Assembly (NCBI RefSeq): GCF_947495825.1
Contig: NZ_CANMAH010000001.1
Coordinates: forward strand, 124,001-188,000
Source: an uncultured Psychrobacter sp.
GTDB lineage: Bacteria > Pseudomonadota > Gammaproteobacteria > Pseudomonadales > Moraxellaceae
Reading direction: 5' to 3'
Length of the DNA stretch: 64,000 nt
A program made the position numbers and the translations under genes. The notes beneath the pieces were generated by a model that was not told the DNA's origin, did not search any database, and was given only the letters and a program-made list of their open reading frames with translations. Shown here piece by piece: positions 36,514 to 46,244 of this stretch (its first letter is position 1; each line of letters begins with the position of its first letter).

Positions 36514-38298
36514 ATGGCTGTTTATAATGCCCCTCTAACTGACATGCGCTTTATCTTGACAGAAGTTTTTAAGGCTCCTGAGTTTTGGCAAAATAACGAC
36601 AACTTATCTCATGTCGACATGGAAACAGTCGATATGATTTTAGAAGAAATGGCCAAGTTGAGCAAAAACGTTCTGTTGCCTATCAATCATACTGGTGACG
36701 AAGAAGGCGCGACTTATCAAGGCGATGGCGTCGTCACTACCCCTAAAGGCTTTAAAGAAGCTTATCAGCAATATGCTGAGTCAGGTTGGGTTGGACTTGG
36801 TGGTAATCCTGAGTACGGCGGCCAAGGTTTTCCAAAAATGGTCACCATGCTTACCGAAGAGATGCTTTTTACCACCAACCAATCATTTACCCTCTACCCT
36901 AACCTAACAGTTGGTGCAACCTTGTGTCTTAACGCGGCTGGCTCAGAAGAACAAAAGCAGACGTATTTAGAAAAAATGTACTCAGGTGAATGGTCAGGCA
37001 CTATGTGTTTAACCGAACCGCACGCTGGTACTGATTTAGGTATTATCAAAACCAAAGCTGTGCCAAATGACGACGGTAGCTATAATATTTCTGGTACCAA
37101 AATCTTTATTACCGGCGGTGAGCATGACTTAACCGAAAATATTATTCATCTTGTATTGGCTAAAACGCCCAATGCACCAGAAGGCTCAAAAGGTATCTCA
37201 CTGTTCGTTGTACCAAAATTTTTGGTCAATGACGATGGTAGCTTAGGCGAACGTAATACCTTATCAGCTGGCTCTATCGAGCATAAAATGGGTATTAAAG
37301 CTTCAGCGACTTGTGTCATGAACTTTGATAATGCAAAGGGCTGGATGGTTGGTGCTGAAAATACTGGTCTATCATCAATGTTTATTATGATGAACTATGA
37401 GCGCGTAACGATGGGCTTGCAGGGACTTGGCGGCACTGAGCTTGCTTATCAAAATGCAGCGCTTTATGCGTTTGAACGTGGTCAAGGTCGTAGTGATACC
37501 CAACTACAAAGTCCAGAAAAACCAGCCGATGCTATCGTCCATCATGCCGATGTACGCCGTATGCTATTAAATGCCAAAGCCAATAGCGAGGCATCACGCT
37601 GTTTTGCGATGTATGTTGCAAAGCAACTCGACACTGAAAAGTTCAGCACGGATCCTAAAGCAGCTCAAGCCGCTGCTGCACGTGTTGCCTTACTGACGCC
37701 TATTGCCAAAGCGTTCTTGACTGATAAAGCGTTAGAAGCCACTATTGATTGTCAGCAAGTCTTTGGTGGTCATGGTTATGTCCGCGAATGGGGTATGGAG
37801 CAAATCGTTCGTGATACTCGTATCGCCCAGATTTATGAGGGTGCAAACGGTATTCAGGCACTTGATCTGTTAGGCCGTAAAGTCGCTCGTAATGATGGTA
37901 AATATATTACTCACTTCTTAGGCGAAATTCGTGATTATGTTAGTAATATGCAGGCTGATCATGGTATCAAGCAAGCGACATTGGATGCGGCTGATACCGT
38001 TGAAGAGTTGACTAAAACAGTCTTGACCAATATTGGCTCTCGTAAAAATGAGATTAATGGCTGCGCGGTTGACTACATGCATGCGGTCGGCTACCTATGC
38101 TACTCATATATGTTTGCGCTAATGGTTGAAGCGGCGAATGGTAAAGACGGTGAGTTCTATACCAACAAAGCCAAGCTTGCTGATTATTTCGTTGGTCGAA
38201 TCCTACCGCGTATTGATGCGCACGCCCAAATGGTCAGAGCTGGTAGCGATCCAATGATGAATTTTGATTTAGATTATTTTAATGTACCTGCCAGCTAA
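36514..38298 (+). CDS. Acyl-CoA dehydrogenase, DmdC-like subfamily (copy 2)
   Basis: A clear paralogue of the protein at 32423-34216, about 594 residues, with the same block order: MAVYNAPLTDMRFILTEVF, WSGTMCLTEPHAGTDLGIIKTKA, KIFITGGEHDL, SIEHKMGIKASATCVMNFD, CQQVFGGHGYVREWGMEQIVRDTRIAQIYEGANGIQALDLLGRK. FAD binding and the catalytic core look intact. The first in-frame ATG is 36508, but AAGGA is spaced for the one at 36514. It has its own promoter region and terminator. The chain-length preference is unknown; the two copies may divide substrates. Confidence 0.9.
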   Translation: MAVYNAPLTDMRFILTEVFKAPEFWQNNDNLSHVDMETVDMILEEMAKLSKNVLLPINHTGDEEGATYQGDGVVTTPKGFKEAYQQYAESGWVGLGGNPEYGGQGFPKMVTMLTEEMLFTTNQSFTLYPNLTVGATLCLNAAGSEEQKQTYLEKMYSGEWSGTMCLTEPHAGTDLGIIKTKAVPNDDGSYNISGTKIFITGGEHDLTENIIHLVLAKTPNAPEGSKGISLFVVPKFLVNDDGSLGERNTLSAGSIEHKMGIKASATCVMNFDNAKGWMVGAENTGLSSMFIMMNYERVTMGLQGLGGTELAYQNAALYAFERGQGRSDTQLQSPEKPADAIVHHADVRRMLLNAKANSEASRCFAMYVAKQLDTEKFSTDPKAAQAAAARVALLTPIAKAFLTDKALEATIDCQQVFGGHGYVREWGMEQIVRDTRIAQIYEGANGIQALDLLGRKVARNDGKYITHFLGEIRDYVSNMQADHGIKQATLDAADTVEELTKTVLTNIGSRKNEINGCAVDYMHAVGYLCYSYMFALMVEAANGKDGEFYTNKAKLADYFVGRILPRIDAHAQMVRAGSDPMMNFDLDYFNVPAS

Positions 38299-38348
38299 TC
38301 GAAGTTTAAAAACTGATGGCTGCTTAGTTATCGTTAAGATTTAATAAT

Positions 38349-38382
38349 AAAAAAGGACAGTATAATTACTGTCCTTTTTTTT
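38349..38382 (+). terminator. Bidirectional terminator after acyl-CoA dehydrogenase copy 2
   Basis: AAAAGGACAGTA, loop TAAT, TACTGTCCTTTT perfect stem with T run. The rest of 38299-38636 shows no gene. Confidence 0.9.
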
Positions 38383-38636
38383 GCCAAAACCATATTCAAA
38401 ACAACTGCTAACAAAATAACTAAACATTACCATGCACTTGCGATTAAAATAACCTGCATTAGCTTTTAACTTAACACAAGTACTTGTATCTGATGCTCAA
38501 TAAATATATCAATATAGACTCTCTATACAATCATCAAAAACTTACAATCATCAAAGACAAAGCCTTATAAGTATTGTCATACACATAAAAACAGTAAAAC
38601 ATCAACCAACAGAATAATAACGATAAAGAGTACGCT

Positions 38637-41084
38637 GTGTCAGAGATAAAACGCATTTTACAACAGATTACTGCCTTAAGTGATGTGCCAGAGCCATCTG
38701 TACTTCGACGTTTGATTGATGAGCTGCGGGTCACTGAAAAAGAACCTACACTCGCCAATCAAAACATCCAAACCCTTATCGATATTTTGCGCCAGCATCC
38801 AGAATATAGCGATGGTCTTGCAAGCTTTGTATTAAAACTCATTATCCAATATCGTCAAATCTCCCTATATACCGATACTGGTATTATGTCAGATGAAGGG
38901 TTTTTTAGTAGCTTGCGCCGCTTGCTTGGTCATCGGTTTTTACCGCTCCTGCCTCAAGATGACTCGGTCGTTGAGTTAGTCGGTTATCTGTTTCATAAGC
39001 GTCAAGATGAGCGCTGGCTTGCTCACATCGAAAAAGACAAATGGGAAGCGCTGGTTGATCTGCTCAACGTTAAAGAAGAGCATTTATACTTAGTAGCAAC
39101 AGCCAAAAACAGTATTTTAAATGCCATAGTCATTTTGTCTTATCGCATTAGCGGTATTGGCCTGCACCCTGATTTGATGGAAGCTTATCCGCAAATTTTG
39201 AACTATTCTGCGTCTTTTGTCGCTCAAAACCAAGAAGCTGTATTGTTTGTCAATCAGTATCGGCAGGCGCATGAGCTTGATACTTTAACGGACATTACGC
39301 CTGAACATGCAGTTGATCCTGCGCCCCTACTGGTCATGCTCGAGCAGTGTGAAGATATCGTTGCAACAGTGCGTAAACGCATCTATAAAACTGGTATCTC
39401 TATTCGCTTAACCAATATGATGTTACGGCTTGATCAAAGCTTACAACGCATGCGTATTTTGACTGAGCTGGTCGCTGATAATGGTCAGAATCGCGACAAA
39501 GCGGTGATCAATCTGATCCAAACTCTCATTACTACTGCCAATCGTCGTTATAGCATCGGCTATCTAATCGATAACAATACCAAGCTGTTGTCACGTAAAG
39601 TCACTGAAAATGCCAGCCGTGTGGGCGAGCACTATATCAGCACAGATAAAGCTGGCTATCAAAAAATGTTCAAAAAAGCGTCCATTGGTGGGTTTTTTAT
39701 TGCCTTTATGGCTACTATTAAAATCTTGGCCTATCATTTGGCCCTTGCGCCAATGGGCCGAGCCTTTATAAACAGCATGATTTATGGCTTGGGTTTTGTT
39801 TTTATTCATATCGTTCATGGTACGGTTGCAACCAAGCAGCCAGCGATGACCGCTGCTGCTATTGCCTCAACCATATCAGAGGGCTCAGGCAAAAAGTCAC
39901 ACCAACTGACTAAGTTATCAGAGCTAGTAGTCGATATCTTGCGTACCCAGTTCATCGCTATCATGGGTAATATCATGCTGGCTATCCCTGTTGCATTAAT
40001 CATCTCTTTTGCATGGTTGCAATATACAGGTGCGCCGATGATTGATACTGAAAAAGCTGGACACTTACTTCATGACCTAGATCCTTTTCGATCATTAGCC
40101 CTACCTCATGCGGCCATCGCTGGGGTATATCTGTTTTTGTCTGGTCTGATTGCAGGCTACTACGACAATTTGGCTGTTTACAATAAGATTGGCGCTCGTA
40201 TTAATAGGCACTGGCTACTTCAGCGTTTATTACCCAAAAGTTGGCTTCGACGCTTAAGCGGCTTTATAGAGGCCAATCTTGGCGCTATCATGGGCAATTT
40301 TTTATTTGGCGTATTTTTAGGTAGCACTGCAACCATTGGTTATTTATTTGGTTTACCGATTGATATTCGTCATATTGCATTTGCGTCTGCCAATTTGGCT
40401 CATGGACTGTTCAATATGTCAGCGGCTCAGATAAGTTGGGATGTAGTTTTGATCTCTATTCTTGGCGTCGCACTTATCGGTATCGTCAATTTAATGGTCA
40501 GTTTTTCTTTGGCACTTCTGGTCGCCTTACGATCAAAAGAAGTCCGCTTTTTTGAGTGGCGTAGACTATCCAAACTTGTTTTTGGTCACATCGTCAGTCA
40601 TCCATCTGACTTTTTTTGGCCACGTGACAAACCGATGAAATATGCGCGTATTGATAGCCAAGGTCGTATGATATTCGATGATACTGCTGGACAAAAAGGC
40701 GGGAAACCATTACCCAGCAATTATGTGGTACGGCGTCTATCTGATGTCAAGATTATACCTAATTCTGTACCTATTGATGCAAAAGGTGAACGAACGACCA
40801 CGGATATACATTATGACAATCAGTCTCAAAATCATGGACAAGAAGATCTTGTAAATAAAGATGCTACTAATAAGGTTATTGATCTTGATGATGGGTTAGT
40901 AGATGAAGAGCTAAACAGCGTGCCTTACTATAGTGATATTCAATATGATAAAGTCACCAAAACGTTAGGGAACGTTAGCAGTGACAAAACTGTCAATCAT
41001 GATAAAAACGCTGATGGCAAGGCCTCTGGTGATGCAAAAACGCCCTTGCCGAAACCTAAAAAACCGCCAAAGCTGCCAAGTTAA
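38637..41084 (+). CDS. Gcr-type membrane protein (annotated 'site-specific recombinase')
   Basis: An 815-residue protein of the family often named site-specific recombinase after Neisseria Gcr. It starts with GTG (MSEIKRILQQI). The first ~330 residues are soluble and helical. At least six membrane segments follow, among them IGGFFIAFMATIKILAYHLALAPMG, FIAIMGNIMLAIPVALIISFAWL, AAIAGVYLFLSGLIAGYYDNLAVY, GAIMGNFLFGVFLGSTATIGYLFGLP and VALIGIVNLMVSFSLALLVALRS. The tail is charged. No serine- or tyrosine-recombinase active site is visible, so a membrane role is more credible than recombination. It is monocistronic. Confidence 0.8.
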   Translation: MSEIKRILQQITALSDVPEPSVLRRLIDELRVTEKEPTLANQNIQTLIDILRQHPEYSDGLASFVLKLIIQYRQISLYTDTGIMSDEGFFSSLRRLLGHRFLPLLPQDDSVVELVGYLFHKRQDERWLAHIEKDKWEALVDLLNVKEEHLYLVATAKNSILNAIVILSYRISGIGLHPDLMEAYPQILNYSASFVAQNQEAVLFVNQYRQAHELDTLTDITPEHAVDPAPLLVMLEQCEDIVATVRKRIYKTGISIRLTNMMLRLDQSLQRMRILTELVADNGQNRDKAVINLIQTLITTANRRYSIGYLIDNNTKLLSRKVTENASRVGEHYISTDKAGYQKMFKKASIGGFFIAFMATIKILAYHLALAPMGRAFINSMIYGLGFVFIHIVHGTVATKQPAMTAAAIASTISEGSGKKSHQLTKLSELVVDILRTQFIAIMGNIMLAIPVALIISFAWLQYTGAPMIDTEKAGHLLHDLDPFRSLALPHAAIAGVYLFLSGLIAGYYDNLAVYNKIGARINRHWLLQRLLPKSWLRRLSGFIEANLGAIMGNFLFGVFLGSTATIGYLFGLPIDIRHIAFASANLAHGLFNMSAAQISWDVVLISILGVALIGIVNLMVSFSLALLVALRSKEVRFFEWRRLSKLVFGHIVSHPSDFFWPRDKPMKYARIDSQGRMIFDDTAGQKGGKPLPSNYVVRRLSDVKIIPNSVPIDAKGERTTTDIHYDNQSQNHGQEDLVNKDATNKVIDLDDGLVDEELNSVPYYSDIQYDKVTKTLGNVSSDKTVNHDKNADGKASGDAKTPLPKPKKPPKLPS

Positions 41085-41166
41085 TACGGCTGTTTTGGCG
41101 GTTTAGACGTCAAAGACTTATTCAGCTTAATATTTGCTAAAGCGACAAGTCAGTTTTAGCAATGCT

Positions 41167-42153
41167 TTAGACTTCTACAACCACTTTACCGATTGCTTGT
41201 CCGCTGGTTAGCCGGTCGTATGCTTTGCCAACCTCTTTGAGATCAAACTGCGTCTCATCAAGTAATGGTTTAAGTGCACCCATATCCACAATCTTGGCTA
41301 ATTTCGCTAAAGCAGCGCCATGATCTTCTCGCTTATAGTTTTGCAGCATTGGAATAAGCACAAAGACGACGTGTAACGATAAGCCTTTAAAATGCACCGG
41401 CGTTAAATCTAGTTCCAGCATAGATACTGTCGTTACAACCTGTCCATTCAGTACAGCCGCTTCAAAAGACTTGGTTAGATTTTCTCCGCCAACAGAATCA
41501 AACACTATATCAAAACCCGCACCGTCGGTATGTTTTTCGACATAATCTACCACGTCTTCGGTCTTATAATTAATGGCCGTGGCACCATAACCTTCAATGA
41601 CTGCCATCTGCTTTTCATTGGAGACAGTTGAATAGACGTCAGCACCGAAATGTTTGGCCAATTGCACGGCAACGTGTCCCACGCCACCTGCGCCGCCGTG
41701 AACTAGTACCTTATGTCCTGCACCAGTACCCGCTCTCTGCAAACCTTCAAAGGCAGTAATACCAACCAATGGTAATGCCGCAGCCTCACGCATTGATAGG
41801 CTTTTTGGTTTGTGAGCAATCAATTTGGCGTCAGCTAGCATGAATTCTGCCAGCGTACCTTGCAAGTCTGCGAGTCCTCCGGCGCAGCCATATACTTCGT
41901 CGCCTGGAGCAAAGCCGGTCACGTCCTCACCAACAGTTTCAATAGTGCCTGCAAAGTCCATACCGAGTACTGCCGGCAGATCGGGTGAAAACGGTAGATC
42001 ATTACCCATGTGGTGGATCATAGTATCAACTGTATTTACACTAGTTGCAGCCACTCGCACTACTACATGTCCAGCTTTTGCATCAGGTTGAGGTAGTTCA
42101 TCTAATTGAAATTTAGCATTGTCACCATATTCATTAAGTATCATTGCTTTCAT
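41167..42153 (-). CDS. Zinc-independent MDR oxidoreductase (quinone-oxidoreductase-like)
   Basis: A 328-residue medium-chain reductase. It has the GroES-like N-terminal half (MKAMILNEYGDNAKFQLDELPQPDAKAGHVVVRVAATSVNTVDTMI; LGMDFAGTIETVGEDVTGFAPGDEVYG) and a Rossmann half with VLVHGGAGGVGHVAVQLAKHFGADV. The catalytic- and structural-zinc Cys residues of alcohol dehydrogenases are absent, as in quinone oxidoreductases. It is divergently arranged with a LysR regulator, the usual sign that the regulator controls it, perhaps in response to an electrophile or quinone. Confidence 0.88.
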   Translation of the reverse strand: MKAMILNEYGDNAKFQLDELPQPDAKAGHVVVRVAATSVNTVDTMIHHMGNDLPFSPDLPAVLGMDFAGTIETVGEDVTGFAPGDEVYGCAGGLADLQGTLAEFMLADAKLIAHKPKSLSMREAAALPLVGITAFEGLQRAGTGAGHKVLVHGGAGGVGHVAVQLAKHFGADVYSTVSNEKQMAVIEGYGATAINYKTEDVVDYVEKHTDGAGFDIVFDSVGGENLTKSFEAAVLNGQVVTTVSMLELDLTPVHFKGLSLHVVFVLIPMLQNYKREDHGAALAKLAKIVDMGALKPLLDETQFDLKEVGKAYDRLTSGQAIGKVVVEV

Positions 42154-42258
42154 TGGGCTTCTCCTAAAGGTTAATTGTTATAATCAGTATAATATTTTGT
42201 AAAAATGAAATAAACTGGCTATTATGAAGTACAGAATTCGTAATTTGGATATAATCTA

Positions 42259-43188
42259 ATGGATACAGAAAGCGTTCGTCTATTTGTTCTGGCGGCCGAC
42301 AAACTCAATATCAGTGCCGCTGGTCGGGAACTGGGTATGGCACCATCTATGGCCAGTGCCAAATTAGCAAAACTAGAGAAGTTGTTAGGTGCGGATCTTT
42401 TGCATCGTTCCACGCGCAAGGTGGCTTTGTCTTTGGAAGGGGCGGAATTTTTGCCTTATGCTAAGGAAATTTTAGCTCAAGAAGATGCTGCACGCGCAGC
42501 TTTAGGTCATGGCAATGCAACTGTGACAGGTACCCTAAGGTTCACGGCGCCAAGCACCTTTGCCCAGCTCTACATCGCGCCTATCCTGCCTGAGTTCCTA
42601 CAGTTGCACCCAGGTATCACTCTTGACCTGCGGCTTACGGATATGGAGTTTGATCTTATCCAAGGCAGTTTTGATCTGGCACTGCGCAATTCAACACTAT
42701 CAGATAGCAGCTTAAAAGGGCGAAAATTAGCCAACGATATGCGAATCCTTTGCGCTTCTCCCGAATATTTGAAACAGCAGGGCACGCCCACGCAACCAGA
42801 TGACCTTGCGACGCATCAATTCATTGTATTCAAAGAGCCGTCACCGATTAAGTTTGTTGGGTATGATGGCAGTACTGAGGAGTTCGATCCACGACTGACC
42901 GAGAGCCGGCTTATCGTTGACGATGGCTTGAGTCAGAAAGTCGCAACCATTGCTGGAGCAGGCATTTCAATGAACTCACTATGGAGTGTTCACCGCGAAC
43001 TGGCTGACGGCTCGCTGATTCATGTCCTACCCGACTACACGATCGATGACCAGACGGGCCTGTGGCTTATCTATCCAAAATCGAATGTTCTGACGGTAAA
43101 AGTTAGGGTTTTTATCGACTTCTTAATAGAGAGGATTGGTGACTCGCCAATCTGGCCTGACTATACCCTAGCAAAGCCAGTTATTTAA
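42259..43188 (+). CDS. LysR-family transcriptional regulator
   Basis: A 309-residue regulator. The N-terminal winged helix-turn-helix is typical (SVRLFVLAADKLNISAAGRELGMAPSMASAKLAKLEKLLGADLLHRSTRKVALSLEGAEFLPYA), followed by a LysR substrate domain (VTGTLRFTAPSTFAQLYIAPILPEFLQLHPGITLDLRLTD). It is divergent from the oxidoreductase gene with 105 bases between. No good ribosome site precedes the ATG, and a TATAAT lies only four bases upstream, so the start or mode of translation is uncertain. Confidence 0.92.
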   Translation: MDTESVRLFVLAADKLNISAAGRELGMAPSMASAKLAKLEKLLGADLLHRSTRKVALSLEGAEFLPYAKEILAQEDAARAALGHGNATVTGTLRFTAPSTFAQLYIAPILPEFLQLHPGITLDLRLTDMEFDLIQGSFDLALRNSTLSDSSLKGRKLANDMRILCASPEYLKQQGTPTQPDDLATHQFIVFKEPSPIKFVGYDGSTEEFDPRLTESRLIVDDGLSQKVATIAGAGISMNSLWSVHRELADGSLIHVLPDYTIDDQTGLWLIYPKSNVLTVKVRVFIDFLIERIGDSPIWPDYTLAKPVI

Positions 43189-43265
43189 ACCTATTAATAG
43201 ACTATCTAAAACAGACTGCTTATTTAGCCTTATATATCAAGGTCAGCGGTTAGCTATAGTCCTCG

Positions 43266-44102
43266 TTACGGGCTTGGACAGTGGGCGCTTGAGCTAATGA
43301 CTTTACCATCGCTAAGTCGGTAAGCCAGTAGAGAGTTACCCCAAACGCAGCCACCATCGAGCGCGCGAGCATGCGGTAAGTCCACTTCACCCTTTAGAGC
43401 TGCCCAATGACCGAATAATATCTTACGCGTCCGTGGCACTTGCCATTCAAACCAAGGCATAAAATCATCGGGCATGTGCTGATCTAAGCTGGACGTAAAG
43501 CTAAACTCTAGTGTTCCGTCTTGTTTGCACAGCCGCATCCGCGTGAAATAATTGGCTATCGCGCGCATCTTAGTAAAGCCATTGATATTGTCATGCCAAT
43601 CATCAGCGTTTTTACTATATAAATGCGGTAGCAGTCGATCAAGTTGGTTCAAACTGCCTTTTAATTGTGCTTCTAGTTGCTGCGCATATTGTGCAGCAGA
43701 CTCAATGCTCCAATGCGGTGGTATCCCAGCATGTACCAATACGGTATGTTCATCAGGGTATGCCAAGATCGGCTGACGTCGTAGCCACTGCAATAGCTCA
43801 TCTCTATCCTCGGCCGCAAAAATCGGCGCCGTTTTGTCTTTTTTCTTAATTTTAGCTGCGCCCCGCCATACGGCCAACAAGTTTAAATCATGATTTCCTA
43901 GGACGGTCGCAGCCGCGCCTTGCTCGCACAGCACCTTTACGTGACGCAAAGTGTTTAGCGAATCCTCTCCGCGTGCTACTAAGTCTCCTGCAAACCATAA
44001 CTTGTCTTGTGCAGGGTCAAAATCAAGTGTCTGCAGTAGTTTTTGATACGCGGCGTAGCAGCCTTGCAAGTCACCGATAACGTATTGATGGCGAAAACTC
44101 AT
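43266..44102 (-). CDS. apaH: Bis(5'-nucleosyl)-tetraphosphatase, symmetrical
   Basis: Cleaves Ap4A into two ADP. It has the calcineurin-like metallophosphatase motifs YVIGDLQGCYAAYQKLL, WFAGDLVARGEDSLNTLRHV, VLGNHDLNLLAV and VLVHAGIPPHW, and the end LDGGCVWGNSLLAYRLSDG. The middle motif reads GDLVARGEDS rather than the more usual GDLVGRGP. Its 278 residues match E. coli (280). It follows rsmA by 27 bases, as in the enteric apaG/apaH cluster, but apaG is missing. Confidence 0.96.
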   Translation of the reverse strand: MSFRHQYVIGDLQGCYAAYQKLLQTLDFDPAQDKLWFAGDLVARGEDSLNTLRHVKVLCEQGAAATVLGNHDLNLLAVWRGAAKIKKKDKTAPIFAAEDRDELLQWLRRQPILAYPDEHTVLVHAGIPPHWSIESAAQYAQQLEAQLKGSLNQLDRLLPHLYSKNADDWHDNINGFTKMRAIANYFTRMRLCKQDGTLEFSFTSSLDQHMPDDFMPWFEWQVPRTRKILFGHWAALKGEVDLPHARALDGGCVWGNSLLAYRLSDGKVISSSAHCPSP

Positions 44103-44129
44103 AATTCCTCGATGGTTATAATGGTTATA

Positions 44130-44993
44130 TTATTCTTCTACGCTTTTTGCCTGATTACTCAAAGCTACAAAATCGCTAACGCTTAGTGTTTCTGGTCGCG
44201 ATTGTGGGTCAATACCACAAGCGGCAAAGTCATCTTCACTCAGTGTCGGCAGTAGCGTTGATTTTTTGAAGATAGCACGCAGCGTTTTACGGCGATGATT
44301 AAAGGTCTCACGTACTACGATAGCGAAATATTGCTCATCTTCTGCCACAATTGGTTTTTCGATATGTGGTGTCAAACGAAACACAGCACTGGTTACCTTT
44401 GGTGGCGGGTTAAATGCGCCTTTAGGAACAGTCAGTAAATAGTCCGTTTCACAGTAATACTGCATGATAACGGACAGACGGCCGTAAGTTTTGCTACCGA
44501 CGTCCGCGGTGATACGTTCGACCACTTCTTTTTGTAGCATAAAATGCATGTCTTGAATGACTTCAGAATAGCTAAGTAGATGAAAAAGTATCGGTGTTGA
44601 GATATTGTAAGGTAGATTCCCAACCACACGTAACTTGCCACGTTCGGCGCTATAAAATTCACGATAATCTACGTGCATCGCGTTTTCTTTTACAATAGTA
44701 AAATTGGGATGACTGTTTGCGCCAATGCGTATGCGTAAACTATCGGCCAAATCACGATCAAGCTCGACCACAGTCATCGCATCCACTTCTGCCAATAAAG
44801 GCTCAGTTAACGCGCCCATCCCAGGGCCAATCTCTATTAAGTTGTCATCGCGCTCCAAACGGATACTATCAACAATCTGGCGAATAATACTGCTGTCATG
44901 CAAAAAGTTTTGACCAAAGCGTTTACGCGGTTGGTGTTTAGCAGTTCGTAAGCTGGCAGCTAGTGTTTTTGCATCAAACGAGTTTGTGGACAT
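44130..44993 (-). CDS. rsmA: 16S rRNA dimethyladenosine transferase
   Basis: KsgA, which dimethylates A1518 and A1519 of 16S rRNA. Motifs are [23 protein letters not shown], the SAM-binding [15 protein letters not shown], the catalytic [18 protein letters not shown], and [17 protein letters not shown]. Its 287 residues are near E. coli KsgA (273). It lies between pdxA and apaH on the same strand. The 180 bases before it (44994-45173) show no gene and may hold a promoter. Confidence 0.97.
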   Translation of the reverse strand: MSTNSFDAKTLAASLRTAKHQPRKRFGQNFLHDSSIIRQIVDSIRLERDDNLIEIGPGMGALTEPLLAEVDAMTVVELDRDLADSLRIRIGANSHPNFTIVKENAMHVDYREFYSAERGKLRVVGNLPYNISTPILFHLLSYSEVIQDMHFMLQKEVVERITADVGSKTYGRLSVIMQYYCETDYLLTVPKGAFNPPPKVTSAVFRLTPHIEKPIVAEDEQYFAIVVRETFNHRRKTLRAIFKKSTLLPTLSEDDFAACGIDPQSRPETLSVSDFVALSNQAKSVEE

Positions 44994-45173
44994 AAAAGAT
45001 TCTTAATTAGTAAACATAATAAAATTGGGGTATAAGGTAACAACATAACTTGATAGCAAATATCGGCTCTACCATTTGGTAAAAAAATATATGTTTGCAG
45101 CCTTATTATTCGCACAAAATTATACCACAGCTTATAATCCGGCTGTATTTTAGCACTGCGCTAAATTATGCAT

Positions 45174-46244
45174 TTACGATTTAGTCAATGATTTATCAGC
45201 CATTTCATTCGCCATGACCAATGCCTGATACAAGCTTGTGGCACTTGCCTCGCCGCGACCTGCCAAATCCAGGGCTGTACCATGATCGACTGAGGTGCGA
45301 ATATAGGGCAGTCCCAAGGTTAAGTTAACCGTATCGCCAAAACCGTGTGACTTTAATACTGGCAATCCTTGATCATGATACATAGCAATCACGGCATCAC
45401 AATTTCTCAGATGCCTAGTGGTAAACAACGTATCGGCTGGCATAGCCTGAGAGATGTCTACGCCAGCTGCGATAAACGCTTGTAGTACGGGGTTAATAAT
45501 TTCAATCTCTTCTGTGCCTAAATGCCCACCTTCACCTGCATGCGGATTGAGCCCGCAGACCAATATACGCGGACTTTTTATGCCAAACTTCGACTGCATA
45601 TCATCAAGTAAAATTTGCACTGTTTTGCGGACATTTTCTGCCGTGATAGCAGCGGGCACATCTCTTAAAGCTAAATGAGTGGTAACCAGCGCAACTTTCA
45701 TCGCCTGATTGGCCAGCATCATGACTACTTTTTTACAACCGCTTTGTTGCATAAAAAACTCAGTATGCCCACTAAACATCGTGCCATCTAAAAGTTTGAT
45801 GTCAGCATCTATTAACGCAGACTTTTGTAATGGTCCAGTGATGATAGCGGCTACCGTTTCACTTGTTGCAAGCTGATGAGCGATGTCTAATTGCTTGGCG
45901 ACCATTGCTGCATTCTCAATGTCAATATGACCCGCCCGCACAGGTGCTGCACAAGGTACATCTAATAATAAAAATGCATTATTTACTGTATCAAAATCCA
46001 AACTATTCATATCAGCGGCCAATGATGGAGACACTGCGATACTTTGCCAAGCTGGACAGCTTTTAAGTGCGCCAGTGGCTAGCAGTTGCTCTGCACGTGC
46101 CTGCATAGCATTGGCATCAGCTGTGACCCAAATTGGTCGGTTAAAATCTTGTAGCTTACCCTCTTGCGCAAGTAACAAAACCACGTCCATCCCGATGCCA
46201 GCAGGCTCACCTATGGTGATTAACAAGGGTTGTTTTTGTTTCAT
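45174..46244 (-). CDS. pdxA: 4-hydroxythreonine-4-phosphate dehydrogenase
   Basis: An NAD-dependent enzyme of pyridoxal phosphate biosynthesis. Motifs are ITIGEPAGIGMDVVLLL, ITGPLQKSALIDADIKLLDGTMFSGHTEFF (metal-binding His), VALVTTHLALRDVPAAIT, CGLNPHAGEGGHLGTEEIEIINP, MYHDQGLPVLKSHGFGDTVNLTLGLPYIRTSVDHGTALDLAG. It is 356 residues, slightly over E. coli (329). It keeps the conserved pdxA-rsmA order, but surA is not upstream. Confidence 0.97.
   Translation of the reverse strand: MKQKQPLLITIGEPAGIGMDVVLLLAQEGKLQDFNRPIWVTADANAMQARAEQLLATGALKSCPAWQSIAVSPSLAADMNSLDFDTVNNAFLLLDVPCAAPVRAGHIDIENAAMVAKQLDIAHQLATSETVAAIITGPLQKSALIDADIKLLDGTMFSGHTEFFMQQSGCKKVVMMLANQAMKVALVTTHLALRDVPAAITAENVRKTVQILLDDMQSKFGIKSPRILVCGLNPHAGEGGHLGTEEIEIINPVLQAFIAAGVDISQAMPADTLFTTRHLRNCDAVIAMYHDQGLPVLKSHGFGDTVNLTLGLPYIRTSVDHGTALDLAGRGEASATSLYQALVMANEMADKSLTKS

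Noticed and set aside
36333-36527. 64-codon open frame before acyl-CoA dehydrogenase copy 2
   Set aside because: It has no ribosome site, overlaps the downstream start and resembles random A+T-rich sequence.
38637-41084. Mobile-element recombinase
   Set aside because: The traditional family name suggests it, but there are no recombinase residues, flanking repeats or cargo, and many membrane helices.
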